A stretch of DNA of 64,000 bases from Azospira oryzae (GTDB taxonomy: Bacteria; Pseudomonadota; Gammaproteobacteria; Burkholderiales; Rhodocyclaceae). The stretch lies in contig NZ_SHKM01000002.1 in assembly GCF_004217225.1 (NCBI RefSeq), positions 749,307 through 813,306 on the forward strand. Reading direction: 5' to 3'. Both the position numbers and the translations under genes were made by a program. The notes under the pieces were generated by a model. It was not told where the DNA came from. It worked only from the letters and a program-made list of their open reading frames with translations, and did no database searches. Shown piece after piece: positions 9,166 through 17,767 of this stretch (position 1 is its first letter; every line of letters begins with the position of its first letter).

Positions 9166-9978
9166 ATGAAGATCACTTTCCTCGGCGGCGGCAACATGGC
9201 CAATGCCCTCATCGGCGGCCTGGTGAACAAGGGCTTCGCCGCCGGCGACATCGCCGTGGTGGAGCTCAACGCCGACAACCGTAGCAAGCTGGAAGCGGCC
9301 TACGGCGTGCGCACCTTTGCCGGCGCCGAGGCGGCGGCCTGGGACTGCGACGTCATCGTCCTGGCGGTGAAGCCCCAGAGCATGAAGGAGGCCATCGCCC
9401 CCATCGGCCCCCATCTCAAGGACCAGCTGGTGGTGAGCATCGCCGCCGGCCTCAACCTGGCCTCCCTCTCCCGCTGGCTGGGCGGCCACCGCCGTCTGGT
9501 GCGCACCATGCCCAACACCCCGGCCCTGATCGGCGCCGGCGTCACCGGCCTCTATGCCCTGCCGGAAGTGGACGCCGCCGGCCGCGCCGCCGCCCAGCGC
9601 GTGCTGGAGGCCGTCGGCAGTGCCGTGTGGTTCGCCGACGAGTCCCAGATGGATGCGGTCACCGCCGTTTCCGGCAGCGGCCCGGCCTACGTCTTCCTCT
9701 TCATCGAGGCCCTGCAACAGGCCGGCAAGGACCTGGGCTTCGACGACGAGCAGGCCCGCCGCCTGGCCATCGAAACCGTGCTCGGCGCCGCCCAGCTGGC
9801 GGCCCAGTCGCCGGACCCGGCCAGCGTGCTGCGGGAGCGGGTCACCTCCAAGGGCGGCACCACCGCCGCCGCCCTGGCGGTGATGGAAACGGCCGGGGTC
9901 AAGGCCGGCATCATCGCCGGCGTCAAGGCGGCCGAAGCCCGGGGCGTGGAACTGGGCCAGCAGCTCGGCGCCGACTGA
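9166..9978 (+). CDS. proC: Pyrroline-5-carboxylate reductase
   Basis: 270 aa. Start chosen at 9166 (MKITFLGGGNMANALIGG), preceded by AAGGACTT; a frame from 9100 overlaps yggS. It has an N-terminal NAD(P)-binding GGGNMA motif, a central MPNTPALIGAGVTGLYA segment and the C-terminal dimerisation region with SGSGPAYVF and TSKGGTTAAAL. It reduces pyrroline-5-carboxylate to proline in the last step of proline synthesis. It lies 13 bases after yggS in the same direction. Confidence 0.96.
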   Translation: MKITFLGGGNMANALIGGLVNKGFAAGDIAVVELNADNRSKLEAAYGVRTFAGAEAAAWDCDVIVLAVKPQSMKEAIAPIGPHLKDQLVVSIAAGLNLASLSRWLGGHRRLVRTMPNTPALIGAGVTGLYALPEVDAAGRAAAQRVLEAVGSAVWFADESQMDAVTAVSGSGPAYVFLFIEALQQAGKDLGFDDEQARRLAIETVLGAAQLAAQSPDPASVLRERVTSKGGTTAAALAVMETAGVKAGIIAGVKAAEARGVELGQQLGAD

Positions 9979-10017
9979 GCCCCGCTCCCATAGCCCCTAA
10001 CCGAACGGATACCCACC

Positions 10018-10590
10018 ATGCTGCTCGACATCCTCAATTTCCTGCTCGACGTGGTCGCCAGTTTCTTCGGCTATCTGCTGCTGCTGCGCTTCGTCATGCA
10101 GTGGCGCCGGGTTTCCTTCAAGAACCCCTTGGGCCACTTCGTTCTGCAGACCACCAACTGGGTGGTGCTGCCCCTGCGCCGGGCGATTCCCGGCCTCTTC
10201 GGCCTGGACTTCGCCAGCCTGGTGCCGGCCTGGCTGCTGCAGGCCGCGGTCAAGGCGGCCATGCTGGCGGTCAAGGGTGGCGCTGCCCTCGGCGCCGGCG
10301 CCCTGGTCACGGCGGCCCTGGCCATGGGCTTCTTCGAACTGCTGCACATGGCGGTGATGGCGGCCATCGTCCTCATGCTGGTGCAGGCGGTGATTTCCTG
10401 GGTCAATCCCCATACGCCCCTGGCCGGCCCCATCCACGCCCTCACCGACCCGCTGCTCAAGCCCCTGCGCCGCATCGTGCCGCCCATTGCCAACGTGGAC
10501 CTGTCGCCCCTGGTGGCCATCGTCCTGGCCCAGGTGCTGCTGATGCTGCTGGCCTACGCCAAGGCCGCCCTCATGCCCCTGCTCTTCTGA
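10018..10590 (+). CDS. YggT-family membrane protein
   Basis: 190 aa with two related halves, each with hydrophobic helices and a short motif of the form Q..T.W.VLPLRRAIPG (N-terminal half) or HALTDPLLKPLRRIVPP (C-terminal half). Both are hallmarks of the YggT/Ycf19 family, linked to membrane processes such as osmotic tolerance, cell division and, in plastids, cytochrome b6 maturation; the bacterial function is unsettled. It follows proC by 39 bases and shares TGATG with the next gene. Confidence 0.9.
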   Translation: MLLDILNFLLDVVASFFGYLLLLRFVMQWRRVSFKNPLGHFVLQTTNWVVLPLRRAIPGLFGLDFASLVPAWLLQAAVKAAMLAVKGGAALGAGALVTAALAMGFFELLHMAVMAAIVLMLVQAVISWVNPHTPLAGPIHALTDPLLKPLRRIVPPIANVDLSPLVAIVLAQVLLMLLAYAKAALMPLLF

Positions 10591-10880
10591 TGTTCCACCA
10601 GCGCGGCGGCGACGGCCGCCTGCTCCTCACCCTGCACATCCAGCCTGGGGCGAAGAAGACGGAGGTCTGCGGCCTCCATGGCGACGCCCTGAAGATCCGC
10701 CTGGCGGCGCCGCCGGTGGACGGCAAGGCCAACGCGGCCCTGCTGGCCTTCGTCGCCGACCGCCTCGGTCTGTCCAAGAGCGCCGTCAGCCTGAAGAGCG
10801 GCCAGACCTCCCGGCGCAAGGTGGTGGAAGTGGCCGAGCCGCCGGCCGACGCGGTGCAGCGCCTGCTGCCCGACGCCTGA
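10590..10880 (+). CDS. DUF167/YggU-family protein
   Basis: 96 aa. The start overlaps the yggT stop in TGATG, so it is translationally coupled. The LHIQPGAKKTEVCG opening and the LKIRLAAPPVDGKANAAL core define the DUF167 family, small alpha/beta proteins of unknown role found with yggT and proC in many proteobacteria. Nothing further can be said from sequence. Confidence 0.9.
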   Translation: MFHQRGGDGRLLLTLHIQPGAKKTEVCGLHGDALKIRLAAPPVDGKANAALLAFVADRLGLSKSAVSLKSGQTSRRKVVEVAEPPADAVQRLLPDA

Positions 10881-10919
10881 CTTTTTCCCTTCTCCGATTC
10901 CCTGTTGTAGCGCAGGCGG

Positions 10920-11633
10920 CTACCAGCCGAGGCGGGCCGCCACGGCCGCGGCCCGGCTGCGGCCGATGGGCAGGCGGCTGGCGGGAAAGGTGGCCATCAC
11001 CACCGAGGGCCGTCCCTCCTGGCGCTCCAGGCGGGCGGCGTGGGCCACGGCGATGAGGTGGCGGCGGTGGATGCGCAGGAACTGTTCCGGGTCCAGGCGC
11101 CGCTCCAGCTGGGCCAGGCTGAGGTGGCAGAGGAAGGATTCCCGGGCGGTGTACAGCCGGGCGTAATGGCCCTCGGCCTGCAGGTGCACCACCTCCGCCG
11201 GGTCCACCAGGGCGGTGCCGCCCTGCAGAAGCACCGGCAGCTTGGCCAGGCGCCCTTCTTCCGCCGCGGCCTGGGGCAGGGCGGTGAGACCCCGGTAGTC
11301 GTAGAGCAGCAGGCAGAAGCCGGCGGCGGCTTCGCCAGCGCCGTCGCTGCTTTCCAGGCGGCTGATGCTGAGCAGCAGGGGCCGGTCGGGGGTGTTGATG
11401 GTCATGGTCACCGGCACCGGGGTATCGCCCGCGGCGGCCTCCTGCAGCAGCCAGGCGATCTTGCGCCGGCTCGGCTCCGGGTGCAGGTCCACCACGGCGC
11501 GGCCCTCCAGGGCCGGATGGTAGCGTTGCAGCAACTGGCGGGCGGCGGGATTGAGCTGGCGGATGCGGCCCTCCCGGTCCAGCATGACCACGCCGGGGTC
11601 CATCTTCTGCAGCAGGTATTCCAGGCTTTCCAT
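10920..11633 (-). CDS. rcoM: RcoM-type CO-sensing regulator: heme PAS domain plus LytTR DNA-binding domain
   Basis: 237 aa. Residues ~1-115 are a PAS domain and ~130-237 a LytTR domain (LPVLLQG, VVHLQAEGHYARLYT, CHLSLAQLE, FLRIHRRHLIAV, LPIGRSR). The PAS part keeps the features that mark RcoM rather than a generic LytTR protein: His51 in LHPEPSRRK and Met77 in VTMTINTPDR. These sit where the heme ligands His74 and Met104 lie in Paraburkholderia RcoM (comparison from memory). It is divergent from cowN with a triplet of LytTR-type repeats between them, so CO-dependent activation of cowN is the likely role. A plain PAS-LytTR regulator is the alternative. Confidence 0.85.
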   Translation of the reverse strand: MESLEYLLQKMDPGVVMLDREGRIRQLNPAARQLLQRYHPALEGRAVVDLHPEPSRRKIAWLLQEAAAGDTPVPVTMTINTPDRPLLLSISRLESSDGAGEAAAGFCLLLYDYRGLTALPQAAAEEGRLAKLPVLLQGGTALVDPAEVVHLQAEGHYARLYTARESFLCHLSLAQLERRLDPEQFLRIHRRHLIAVAHAARLERQEGRPSVVMATFPASRLPIGRSRAAAVAARLGW

Positions 11634-11642
11634 GTCGGCTTT

Positions 11643-11695
11643 CCGTCGTTCGTGCAGGAATGATGTCGTTCATGCAAGAAGCCTGCCGTTGGTGC
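11643..11695 (+). promoter_or_regulatory. Triplet of LytTR/RcoM-type direct repeats
   Basis: Three repeats, TCGTTCGTGCAG (11646), TCGTTCATGCAA (11666) and CCGTTGGTGCAG (11686), are spaced exactly 20 bases apart. Each contains TTnnnG, the core reported for RcoM binding sites, which occur as triplets about two helical turns apart. They lie just upstream of rcoM and 75-127 bases before the cowN start, a suitable place for activation of cowN. A weak -35 (TTGTCC, 11704) follows the third repeat. Confidence 0.8.
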
Positions 11696-11769
11696 AGGGG
11701 CCCTTGTCCGCCCAGGGCCGGGCTCCCCAGAATGGGCTGTCAATCATTGCAATCAGGGGAGGATGGGCC

Positions 11770-12072
11770 ATGTCAGAACAAGCAGCCGCCGCGGCGGACC
11801 GTTACGTTTCCTTCGAGGGTATCGACTGCTGGCACAACGCCTGTGCGGTGGTGGCCCGGGTGCTGCACCACTACGAGGGGCCGGAGCGCACCAACAAGTA
11901 CTGGGAATACTTCGTCGCCAAGATCCCGCCGGGCTACTACAGCGGCGAGCCGACGGAGGACCTGCTCTATCTGGTCTGTTCCAATACCTACTACATCGAG
12001 GAACTGTTCGAGAAATTCGACGATGCGGAAGGGCTGCAGTTGCTGCAGCGGGCCGAACTGGAGTGCTGCTAG
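11770..12072 (+). CDS. cowN: N2-fixation sustaining protein CowN
   Basis: 100 aa. Start at 11770 with a GGGGAGG ribosome site just upstream; longer frames run into the regulatory repeats. The RYVSFEGIDCWHNA opening, TNKYWEYF, the YYIEELFE segment and a short acidic C-terminus match CowN, a small cytoplasmic protein that protects nitrogenase from carbon monoxide. It sits alone, divergent from the CO sensor gene, and 18.5 kb from the nif island. Expression in response to CO through RcoM is inferred from the binding-site triplet. Confidence 0.92.
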   Translation: MSEQAAAAADRYVSFEGIDCWHNACAVVARVLHHYEGPERTNKYWEYFVAKIPPGYYSGEPTEDLLYLVCSNTYYIEELFEKFDDAEGLQLLQRAELECC

Positions 12073-12086
12073 AGCGGGAATGGGAG

Positions 12087-12144
12087 CCGGGCAGGGACCT
12101 GCCCGGAGAGGCAGGCGGGGCGGCCGTTGCGGTGCCCGCCTGCC
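12087..12144. terminator. Two adjacent GC hairpins between convergent cowN and pyrC-like gene
   Basis: The first stem has 9-base arms CCGGGCAGG/CCTGCCCGG (12087-12106). The second has 10-base arms GGCAGGCGGG/CCCGCCTGCC (12110-12144). Neither has a T-tract, so these are hairpin terminators by position only. Confidence 0.5.
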
Positions 12145-12153
12145 GGAGAATGT

Positions 12154-13398
12154 CTAGAGCAGCCGGCCGCCGGCCACCACGGCCTGGATGCGGCCGCTCA
12201 TGGTGCGTCCCGCCAGGGGGCTGTTGCGGCCCACGCTGGTAAAGGCGTCCGGAGTGATGGTCCATTCCGTCTCGGCGTCGAAGACGCAGACGTCGGCCAC
12301 GGCACCTACGGCCAGGTGGCCCAGGTCGCTGCGGCCGATGACGGCGGCGGCGTCGCTGGTGACCCGGGCCAGGGCCGTACCCAGGGACAGTCCGTCCTCC
12401 CGGGCCCAGGCCAGCACCAGGGGCAGCAGCAGTTCCAGGCCCCGGGCCCCCACTTCCGCCTCGCCGAAGGGCACCTGCTTGCCGTCCGCCTCCATCGGCG
12501 TGTGGTCGGAACAGACCGCCTGGATCACGCCTTCGGCCAGGCCGAAGCGCAGGGCTGCCCGGTCCGCCACGGAGCGCAGGGGCGGGTCGAAGCGGGCCTG
12601 GGCGTTGAAGTAGCCGATGTCCTCTTCCGCCAGGTGCAGGTGGTGGGCGGCCACGTCACAGCTGACGGCGACGCCCCGGGCCTTGGCCTCGCGCACCATG
12701 GCGACGCCGGCGGCGGAGGAGAGGCGCATCAGGTGCAGGCGCACGCCGGTGCTCTTGGCCAGTTCGATCAGGGTGGCGATGGCCACCGTCTCGGCAGCCA
12801 CGGGGATGCCGGCCAGGCCCAGGCGGGCGGCCATTTCGCCGTCGTGGGCGACGCCGTCCTTGGCCAGCTGGTAATCCTGGGGCCGCAGCCAGACGGCGAA
12901 GTCGTAGGTGGCGGCGTACTGCATGGCCCGGTACAGGGATTGCAGGTCGGTGACGGGCTGGCTGGCCTGGGAGAAGGCGACGCAGCCGGCGCTGGCGAGG
13001 CCGGCCATGCTGGCCAGGGTCTGGCCCTGCAGGCCCTTGGTGAGGGCGCCCAGGGGCAGCACCCGGGCCAGGCCCAGGGCTTCGGCGCGCTGGATCAGGC
13101 GTTCCACCAGGCTCGGCTCGTCCAGCACCGGCCGGGTGTCCGGCGGGCAGACCACGGTGGTGATGCCGTTGGCGGCGGCGCAGGCCAGCTCCGCCTCCAG
13201 GCTCGGCAGGCGGGCGGAAAGGTCGATCAGGCCGGGGCAGACCACGTAGCCGGCGGCGTCGATTTCCCGCTCAGGGACGAAGCCGGCGGGGGCCTGGCCG
13301 ACAGCGGCGATGCGGCCGTCGGCGATGAAGAGATCCTGCCGGGCGTCGATGCCGTTCTTGGGGTCGATGAGGCGGCCGTTCTTGATGCTGATGTTCAT
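12154..13398 (-). CDS. Dihydroorotase-like subunit, probably non-catalytic (PyrC')
   Basis: 414 aa with the amidohydrolase fold of type I dihydroorotases (MNISIKNGRLIDPKNGID, AAGYVVCPGLIDL, AVCSDHTPMEADGK). At the place where active enzymes read PGLIDxHVH, this one has PGLIDLSAR (residues 56-63), so both histidines of the HxH metal site are lost. This is the pattern of the inactive PyrC' subunit in Pseudomonas-type pyrBC' operons, which is needed to assemble aspartate carbamoyltransferase. It follows pyrB by 5 bases. A separate active dihydroorotase must be encoded elsewhere. Confidence 0.9.
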   Translation of the reverse strand: MNISIKNGRLIDPKNGIDARQDLFIADGRIAAVGQAPAGFVPEREIDAAGYVVCPGLIDLSARLPSLEAELACAAANGITTVVCPPDTRPVLDEPSLVERLIQRAEALGLARVLPLGALTKGLQGQTLASMAGLASAGCVAFSQASQPVTDLQSLYRAMQYAATYDFAVWLRPQDYQLAKDGVAHDGEMAARLGLAGIPVAAETVAIATLIELAKSTGVRLHLMRLSSAAGVAMVREAKARGVAVSCDVAAHHLHLAEEDIGYFNAQARFDPPLRSVADRAALRFGLAEGVIQAVCSDHTPMEADGKQVPFGEAEVGARGLELLLPLVLAWAREDGLSLGTALARVTSDAAAVIGRSDLGHLAVGAVADVCVFDAETEWTITPDAFTSVGRNSPLAGRTMSGRIQAVVAGGRLL

Positions 13399-13403
13399 GG
13401 TGT

Positions 13404-14387
13404 TCAGTTCCCCGCGAGGATGCCCATCACCGCCATGCGCACGGCGATGCCGAAAGTGACCTGGTTGAGGATCACCGCCTGGGGCCCGTCGGCCACGGAC
13501 GAGTCGATTTCCACGCCCCGGTTCATGGGGCCCGGGTGCATGACGATGGCGTCGGGCTTGGCCAGGGCCAGCTTTTCCGGCGTCAGGCCGTAGCGCTTGA
13601 AATACTCGCCGGCGGAGGGCAGCAGGGCCCCGTTCATGCGTTCGTTCTGCAGGCGCAGCATGATCACCACGTCGCAGTCCTTGAGGCCTTCGTTCATGTC
13701 GTGGAAGACCTTCACCCCCAGGTTTTCCAGGTAGCCGGGCAGCAGGGTCTTCGGCGCGATGGCGCGGATTTCGCCGCAGCCCAGGGTGCGCAGGGCATGC
13801 AGGTCGGAGCGGGCGACCCGGGAATGGAGGATGTCGCCGACGATGGCCACCGTCAGGTTGGAAAAATCCTTCTTGTAGTGGCGGATGGTGTACATGTCCA
13901 GCAGCCCCTGGGTGGGGTGGGCATGGCGGCCGTCGCCGGCGTTCACCACGTGGATGTCGTCCCGGCCGATGCGCTTCAAGTGCTCGGCGATGAGGAAGGG
14001 GGCGCCGGAGGTGGCGTGGCGCACCACGAACATGTCGGCGTGCATGGAGCAGAGGTTGTCGATGGTATCGAGCAGGGTCTCGCCCTTGGCCGTGGAGGAG
14101 CGGGATACGTCCAGGTTGATGACGTCCGCCGAGAGGCGCTTGGCGGCGATCTCGAAGGTGGTGCGGGTACGGGTGGAGTTCTCGAAGAAGAGGTTGAAGA
14201 CGCTCTTGCCGCGCAGCAGGGGCACCTTCTTCACATCCCGGTCCGAGACCTCGAGGAAGCTCTCGGCGGTGTCCAGGATCTGGGTGATCACCGGCAGGGG
14301 CAGGCCCTCGGTGGACAGCAGGTGCTGCAGCTTGCCCTCGGCGTCGAGCTGCGGATTCAGACGGCTCTGGGTGAGCATCTCAGCCAC
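13404..14387 (-). CDS. pyrB: Aspartate carbamoyltransferase catalytic subunit
   Basis: 327 aa. Carbamoyl-phosphate binding [19 protein letters not shown], the RHATSGAPF loop with [23 protein letters not shown], and the C-terminal [12 protein letters not shown] are all intact. It makes carbamoyl aspartate, the committed step of pyrimidine synthesis. It overlaps pyrR by 8 bases upstream and leads into the PyrC' gene. The N-terminal ~35-residue extension is common in class A enzymes that pair with a DHOase-like subunit. Confidence 0.97.
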   Translation of the reverse strand: MAEMLTQSRLNPQLDAEGKLQHLLSTEGLPLPVITQILDTAESFLEVSDRDVKKVPLLRGKSVFNLFFENSTRTRTTFEIAAKRLSADVINLDVSRSSTAKGETLLDTIDNLCSMHADMFVVRHATSGAPFLIAEHLKRIGRDDIHVVNAGDGRHAHPTQGLLDMYTIRHYKKDFSNLTVAIVGDILHSRVARSDLHALRTLGCGEIRAIAPKTLLPGYLENLGVKVFHDMNEGLKDCDVVIMLRLQNERMNGALLPSAGEYFKRYGLTPEKLALAKPDAIVMHPGPMNRGVEIDSSVADGPQAVILNQVTFGIAVRMAVMGILAGN

Positions 14388-14901
14388 GGTCGTTCCTCCC
14401 CATTTTCCAGAACAGGCGGCCGGATTCCTCCCGGCCCAGGATCAATTCTTCACCTTCTTCCAGGTCCACTTCCCAGACGCAGTAGCCGGGCTCGATGGGC
14501 AGCTCCCGCTCGCCCCGGTCGGCCAGCACCGCCAGTTCGACCCGGGCCGGGCGGCCGTAGTCGAACAGCTCGTTGATGGCGGCCCGGGTGGTGCGGCCGG
14601 TGTACAACACGTCGTCCACCAGGATCAGGGGCCGGCCTTCCACCTCGAAGGGGATGTGGCTGGGGCGCACCTGGGGATGCAGGCCCTTCTCGGCGAAGTC
14701 GTCGCGGTAGAAGGAGACGTCGATCTGGCCCACTTCCTCGCGAATGTCGAGCAGCTGCTTGAGACGCTCGGCGACCCAGGCGCCGCCGGAGTAGATGCCC
14801 ACCAGGGCGGTGTCGGGAGTGAGGTGGGGGCGCAGTTGCTCGGCCAGGCTGGCGAGTTGCAGTTCTGCGTCGGGGAGCTGGGTGGGAATGGCTTCAGGCA
14901 T
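14380..14901 (-). CDS. pyrR: PyrR regulator / uracil phosphoribosyltransferase
   Basis: 173 aa. A type I phosphoribosyltransferase fold with the PRPP loop [21 protein letters not shown] and the PyrR-typical DVSFYRDDF segment. In Gram-positives PyrR attenuates pyr mRNA; in proteobacteria the enzymatic role and local regulation are less certain. It overlaps pyrB and ruvX by 8 bases on each side, so the genes are translationally coupled. Confidence 0.93.
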   Translation of the reverse strand: MPEAIPTQLPDAELQLASLAEQLRPHLTPDTALVGIYSGGAWVAERLKQLLDIREEVGQIDVSFYRDDFAEKGLHPQVRPSHIPFEVEGRPLILVDDVLYTGRTTRAAINELFDYGRPARVELAVLADRGERELPIEPGYCVWEVDLEEGEELILGREESGRLFWKMGRNDRG

Positions 14902-15370
14902 GGGCGGCAGGTTCGGAGAAAGGGTCGGAAGTGTCGAAATAGGCTTGCAGAATGAGTTGGGCCGCCACCGCGTCCAGGTGCTGCTTGGCGGATTTGGCGT
15001 TGTGGCCGGTTTCCCGCAGGCGCTCGTTGGCGTCGAGGGAGGTCAGGCGTTCGTCGGCGAAGGCCACCGGCAGGGCGAAGCGGCCCTTCAGCTGGTTGGC
15101 GAAGCGGGTGCAGCGGGCCGTCATGCCGTGGGGATTGCCGTCCAGACTGACCGGCAGGCCGACCACCAGCAAGGTGGGGCGCCATTCTGCGATGAGGGCG
15201 GCGATGGCGGCGAAACGTTCCTGGTTGGACTGGGCGTGGATCACCGTCAGGGGATGGGCGTGCTTGACCTGGGGCTCGCCGACGGCGACGCCGATGCGCT
15301 TCTCGCCGAAGTCGAAGGCCAGGACCGTGCCGGTCGGAGCGGAAGGGGAGCCGACGGCAGCCTCAGGCAT
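14894..15370 (-). CDS. ruvX: Putative pre-16S rRNA nuclease / Holliday junction resolvase-like YqgF
   Basis: 158 aa. Start at 15370 (MPEAAVG...), overlapping the yqgE stop by 8 bases; an alternative 11 residues upstream lies further inside yqgE. The RNase H-like motif [16 protein letters not shown] comes first, then [24 protein letters not shown] and the C-terminal [13 protein letters not shown]. The conserved acidic residues are present. YqgF processes the 5' end of 16S rRNA and is essential in many bacteria. Confidence 0.93.
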   Translation of the reverse strand: MPEAAVGSPSAPTGTVLAFDFGEKRIGVAVGEPQVKHAHPLTVIHAQSNQERFAAIAALIAEWRPTLLVVGLPVSLDGNPHGMTARCTRFANQLKGRFALPVAFADERLTSLDANERLRETGHNAKSAKQHLDAVAAQLILQAYFDTSDPFSEPAAHA

Positions 15371-15923
15371 GCCCGGCGTCCTCGGCCAGATGGGCGAAGT
15401 CAATGCCCAGGGCGAGCATGGCGGCGGCCAGGCGTTCTTCCGGCGGCAGGGAAAAGACGATGGAGGGATCGGCGCGCACGGTGAGCCAGCCGTTCTGGGC
15501 CAGTTCGCTTTCCAGCTGGCCGGCGCCCCAGCCGGCGTAGCCCAGGGTCACCAGCACTTCGCTGGGCTGGCCCTGCCGGCCCATGGCCACCAGGATGTCG
15601 CGGGAGCTGGTGAGGCCCACCTCGTCGTTGACCGCCAGGGTGGATTGCCACTGGCCCACCGGCCGGTGCAGGACGAAGCCCCGGTCGGTCTGCACCGGGC
15701 CGCCGAAATACACCGGCAGGTTGTTCAGGCCGGCGGCGTCGAGGGGAATGTCCACCTTCTCGAAGAGGTCCTGCAGGGGCATGTCCAGGGGCTTGTTGAC
15801 GACGATGCCGAGGGCGCCCTGGTCGTTGTGCTCGCAGACGTAGACGAGGGCGCGGGAAAAATAGGGATCGTCCATCGCCGGCATGGCGATGAGGAAGTGG
15901 TCGGTGAGATTGACGCTGTCCAT
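15363..15923 (-). CDS. YqgE/AlgH-family protein
   Basis: 186 aa. [55 protein letters not shown] and [15 protein letters not shown] are the diagnostic blocks of the YqgE/AlgH family. The function is unresolved; in Pseudomonas AlgH was linked to alginate control. The yqgE-ruvX-pyrR-pyrB order is widely conserved in beta- and gammaproteobacteria. Confidence 0.93.
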   Translation of the reverse strand: MDSVNLTDHFLIAMPAMDDPYFSRALVYVCEHNDQGALGIVVNKPLDMPLQDLFEKVDIPLDAAGLNNLPVYFGGPVQTDRGFVLHRPVGQWQSTLAVNDEVGLTSSRDILVAMGRQGQPSEVLVTLGYAGWGAGQLESELAQNGWLTVRADPSIVFSLPPEERLAAAMLALGIDFAHLAEDAGHA

Positions 15924-15971
15924 GGCAGGGCGGATTTTACCCCGGAACGGGTCCTGGCATGGGCGTCCTGC

Positions 15972-17612
15972 TCAGCTCTTGCCCCGGGCCAGTTGGTCGG
16001 CCTCCAGGGCCCCTTCCGCCACCCGCACCTGCAGCCCGTGGGCCTTGTCTCCCACCAGGGTGTAGTGCAGCAGGCCGCAATGGACCTCCATGCCCTCGTA
16101 CACCGCCTGCTCGGCGATGACCTTGGCGTTCTGGGCCAGGCGCAGCTGTTCCTGCAGCAGGGTTTCCTCCTCCCCCAGGCGGGTCAGGGTGCGTAGCAGG
16201 GATTCCCGGGTGATGCGGGCCCGCTTCAGGGTCTCCGGCGGCACCCGTTCCGGCAGCTTGGCCGCCAGCTCCAGCAGCTTGACCACCTGGGCCAGCTGCT
16301 CCTCCACCTGCTGCCGGTGCAGCACCAGGCGCTGTTGCTGGGCCCGCAGCTTGGGGTCCAGGCCGATGTCGATGCGCGTGCCGATGTGGGCGCCGGAGCC
16401 GATCACCTTGGCCTTCACCAGCAGGGTGGCCTGGGCCCGGCCGCCGATGATGTGGCCCCGCTGCTTGTGGCCGACGACGATCTGGTTGATGGCGATGAGA
16501 TTGCTCTGCATGGCCACGTCGTCGATGAAGATGCTGTCGCCCGCCTCCACCTTGGCCTGCTGCACGTAGGTGGCGGTGAAGCTGCCGCCGCACTGGATGT
16601 AGGAGGGGATTTCGTTGCCCTGGGCGTCCTTGCGGCCGCCTGAGCCGATGGCGCCGCCCTTGATGACGATGTCGCCGCCAGCGACGATGACCGCCGCCTC
16701 CACCGTGCCGCCGATCTCGATGTCGCCGCTGGCGCGGATGGTCATGCCGGCCTGGACGTCACCCTTGACCGTGACGGCGCCGTCGAAGTCGATGTTGCCC
16801 GAATTGATGGTGACTTCATTCACCGTGTAGGTGGGCTCGACGATCACCCCTTCCCGGGTGCGCACCGGCTGGCCGGTGATGGCGGCGGCCAGCTTGTTGG
16901 GGTCCGCCGGGTCCGGGGCGACGCCGGAGAGGTTGGGGGAGAACATGGTCTCCTTGCCCGCCAGGGCCGGGATCACGGCCCCGGAAACGGTTTCCCCCGG
17001 GGTGCCGGGGGTGGCGGGAATGCGCTGCATGACGGCCTGGCCGGCGTGTACCGTGAGGATTTCCCCCAGGTTGCGGTAGTCCATGAGGCCCTTTTCGTTG
17101 ACCTGGGGCACCCGGCTGCGGCTTTCCGGCACCAGCACCTCGATGCGCCCGTCCTCGCCGTGGACCGGGGCCCGGCCCTCGGCGATGAGCAGGTTGTCGG
17201 CCTGGCCCAGGGCCAGGGCCTGGGCGATGGCGGACTCCCGGATGCCGGTGGTGACGCCCTGCTGGGCCAGGGCCCGGCGGATGGCGGCGGCGTCGATGGG
17301 GGCGCCGCCCTGGGGCGGGGTGATGCTGAGGAAGGCGGCCATCTTGTCGCCGGCGACGCTGACCTCGGCCTTGGCGTCCACCGCCTCGGCCACCGCCAGG
17401 GCCGCCACCGGGCGGGCGCCCTTGATGCTGTCGGCGAGCACGCCGAGGGCGGCCGCATTGCGCCGCAGGGCGCCGTGGCCGAGCTCGGCGATGCGTTCTT
17501 CGAGCCAGGGGACGTCTACCGTGGGGGGCGCCACTCCTGCTTCCGGAGTAAAGCTGGCGACCAGGCTACGACTTTCGGGGTCGTAGGTGAAATCGAGTCC
17601 TTGCGCTTCCAT
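15972..17612 (-). CDS. FapA (DUF342) domain protein
   Basis: 546 aa. An N-terminal alpha/beta part is followed by a long run of beta-helix-like repeats (EVTINSGNIDFDGAVTVKG, GDVQAGMTIRASGDIEIGG, AAVIVAGGDIVIKGGAIG), ending in a predicted coiled coil (KLRAQQQRLVLHRQQVEEQ onward, ~430-510). This is the polymer-forming FapA architecture. Related proteins affect surface attachment and motility in several bacteria. The gene stands alone between yqgE and the photolyase gene, so its pathway is not shown by context. Confidence 0.85.
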   Translation of the reverse strand: MEAQGLDFTYDPESRSLVASFTPEAGVAPPTVDVPWLEERIAELGHGALRRNAAALGVLADSIKGARPVAALAVAEAVDAKAEVSVAGDKMAAFLSITPPQGGAPIDAAAIRRALAQQGVTTGIRESAIAQALALGQADNLLIAEGRAPVHGEDGRIEVLVPESRSRVPQVNEKGLMDYRNLGEILTVHAGQAVMQRIPATPGTPGETVSGAVIPALAGKETMFSPNLSGVAPDPADPNKLAAAITGQPVRTREGVIVEPTYTVNEVTINSGNIDFDGAVTVKGDVQAGMTIRASGDIEIGGTVEAAVIVAGGDIVIKGGAIGSGGRKDAQGNEIPSYIQCGGSFTATYVQQAKVEAGDSIFIDDVAMQSNLIAINQIVVGHKQRGHIIGGRAQATLLVKAKVIGSGAHIGTRIDIGLDPKLRAQQQRLVLHRQQVEEQLAQVVKLLELAAKLPERVPPETLKRARITRESLLRTLTRLGEEETLLQEQLRLAQNAKVIAEQAVYEGMEVHCGLLHYTLVGDKAHGLQVRVAEGALEADQLARGKS

Positions 17613-17767
17613 TGATCCCTTCCTGAGATCAGGCGTGTCTGTCGCACGCCTCTTCGCCGACTGGAGTATTTAGAGCTAACATCTGGCGCACCTTCCGGCC
17701 GTCGAACCCGGAAGCCCCTTCCCTGTGGGGGCGGCACTGCTCCGCCGCGCCTGAATCGATTGCCATT

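Noticed and set aside
11731..11752. Possible sigma-54 promoter before cowN
   Set aside because: GG and GC elements are present but 12 rather than 10 bases apart.
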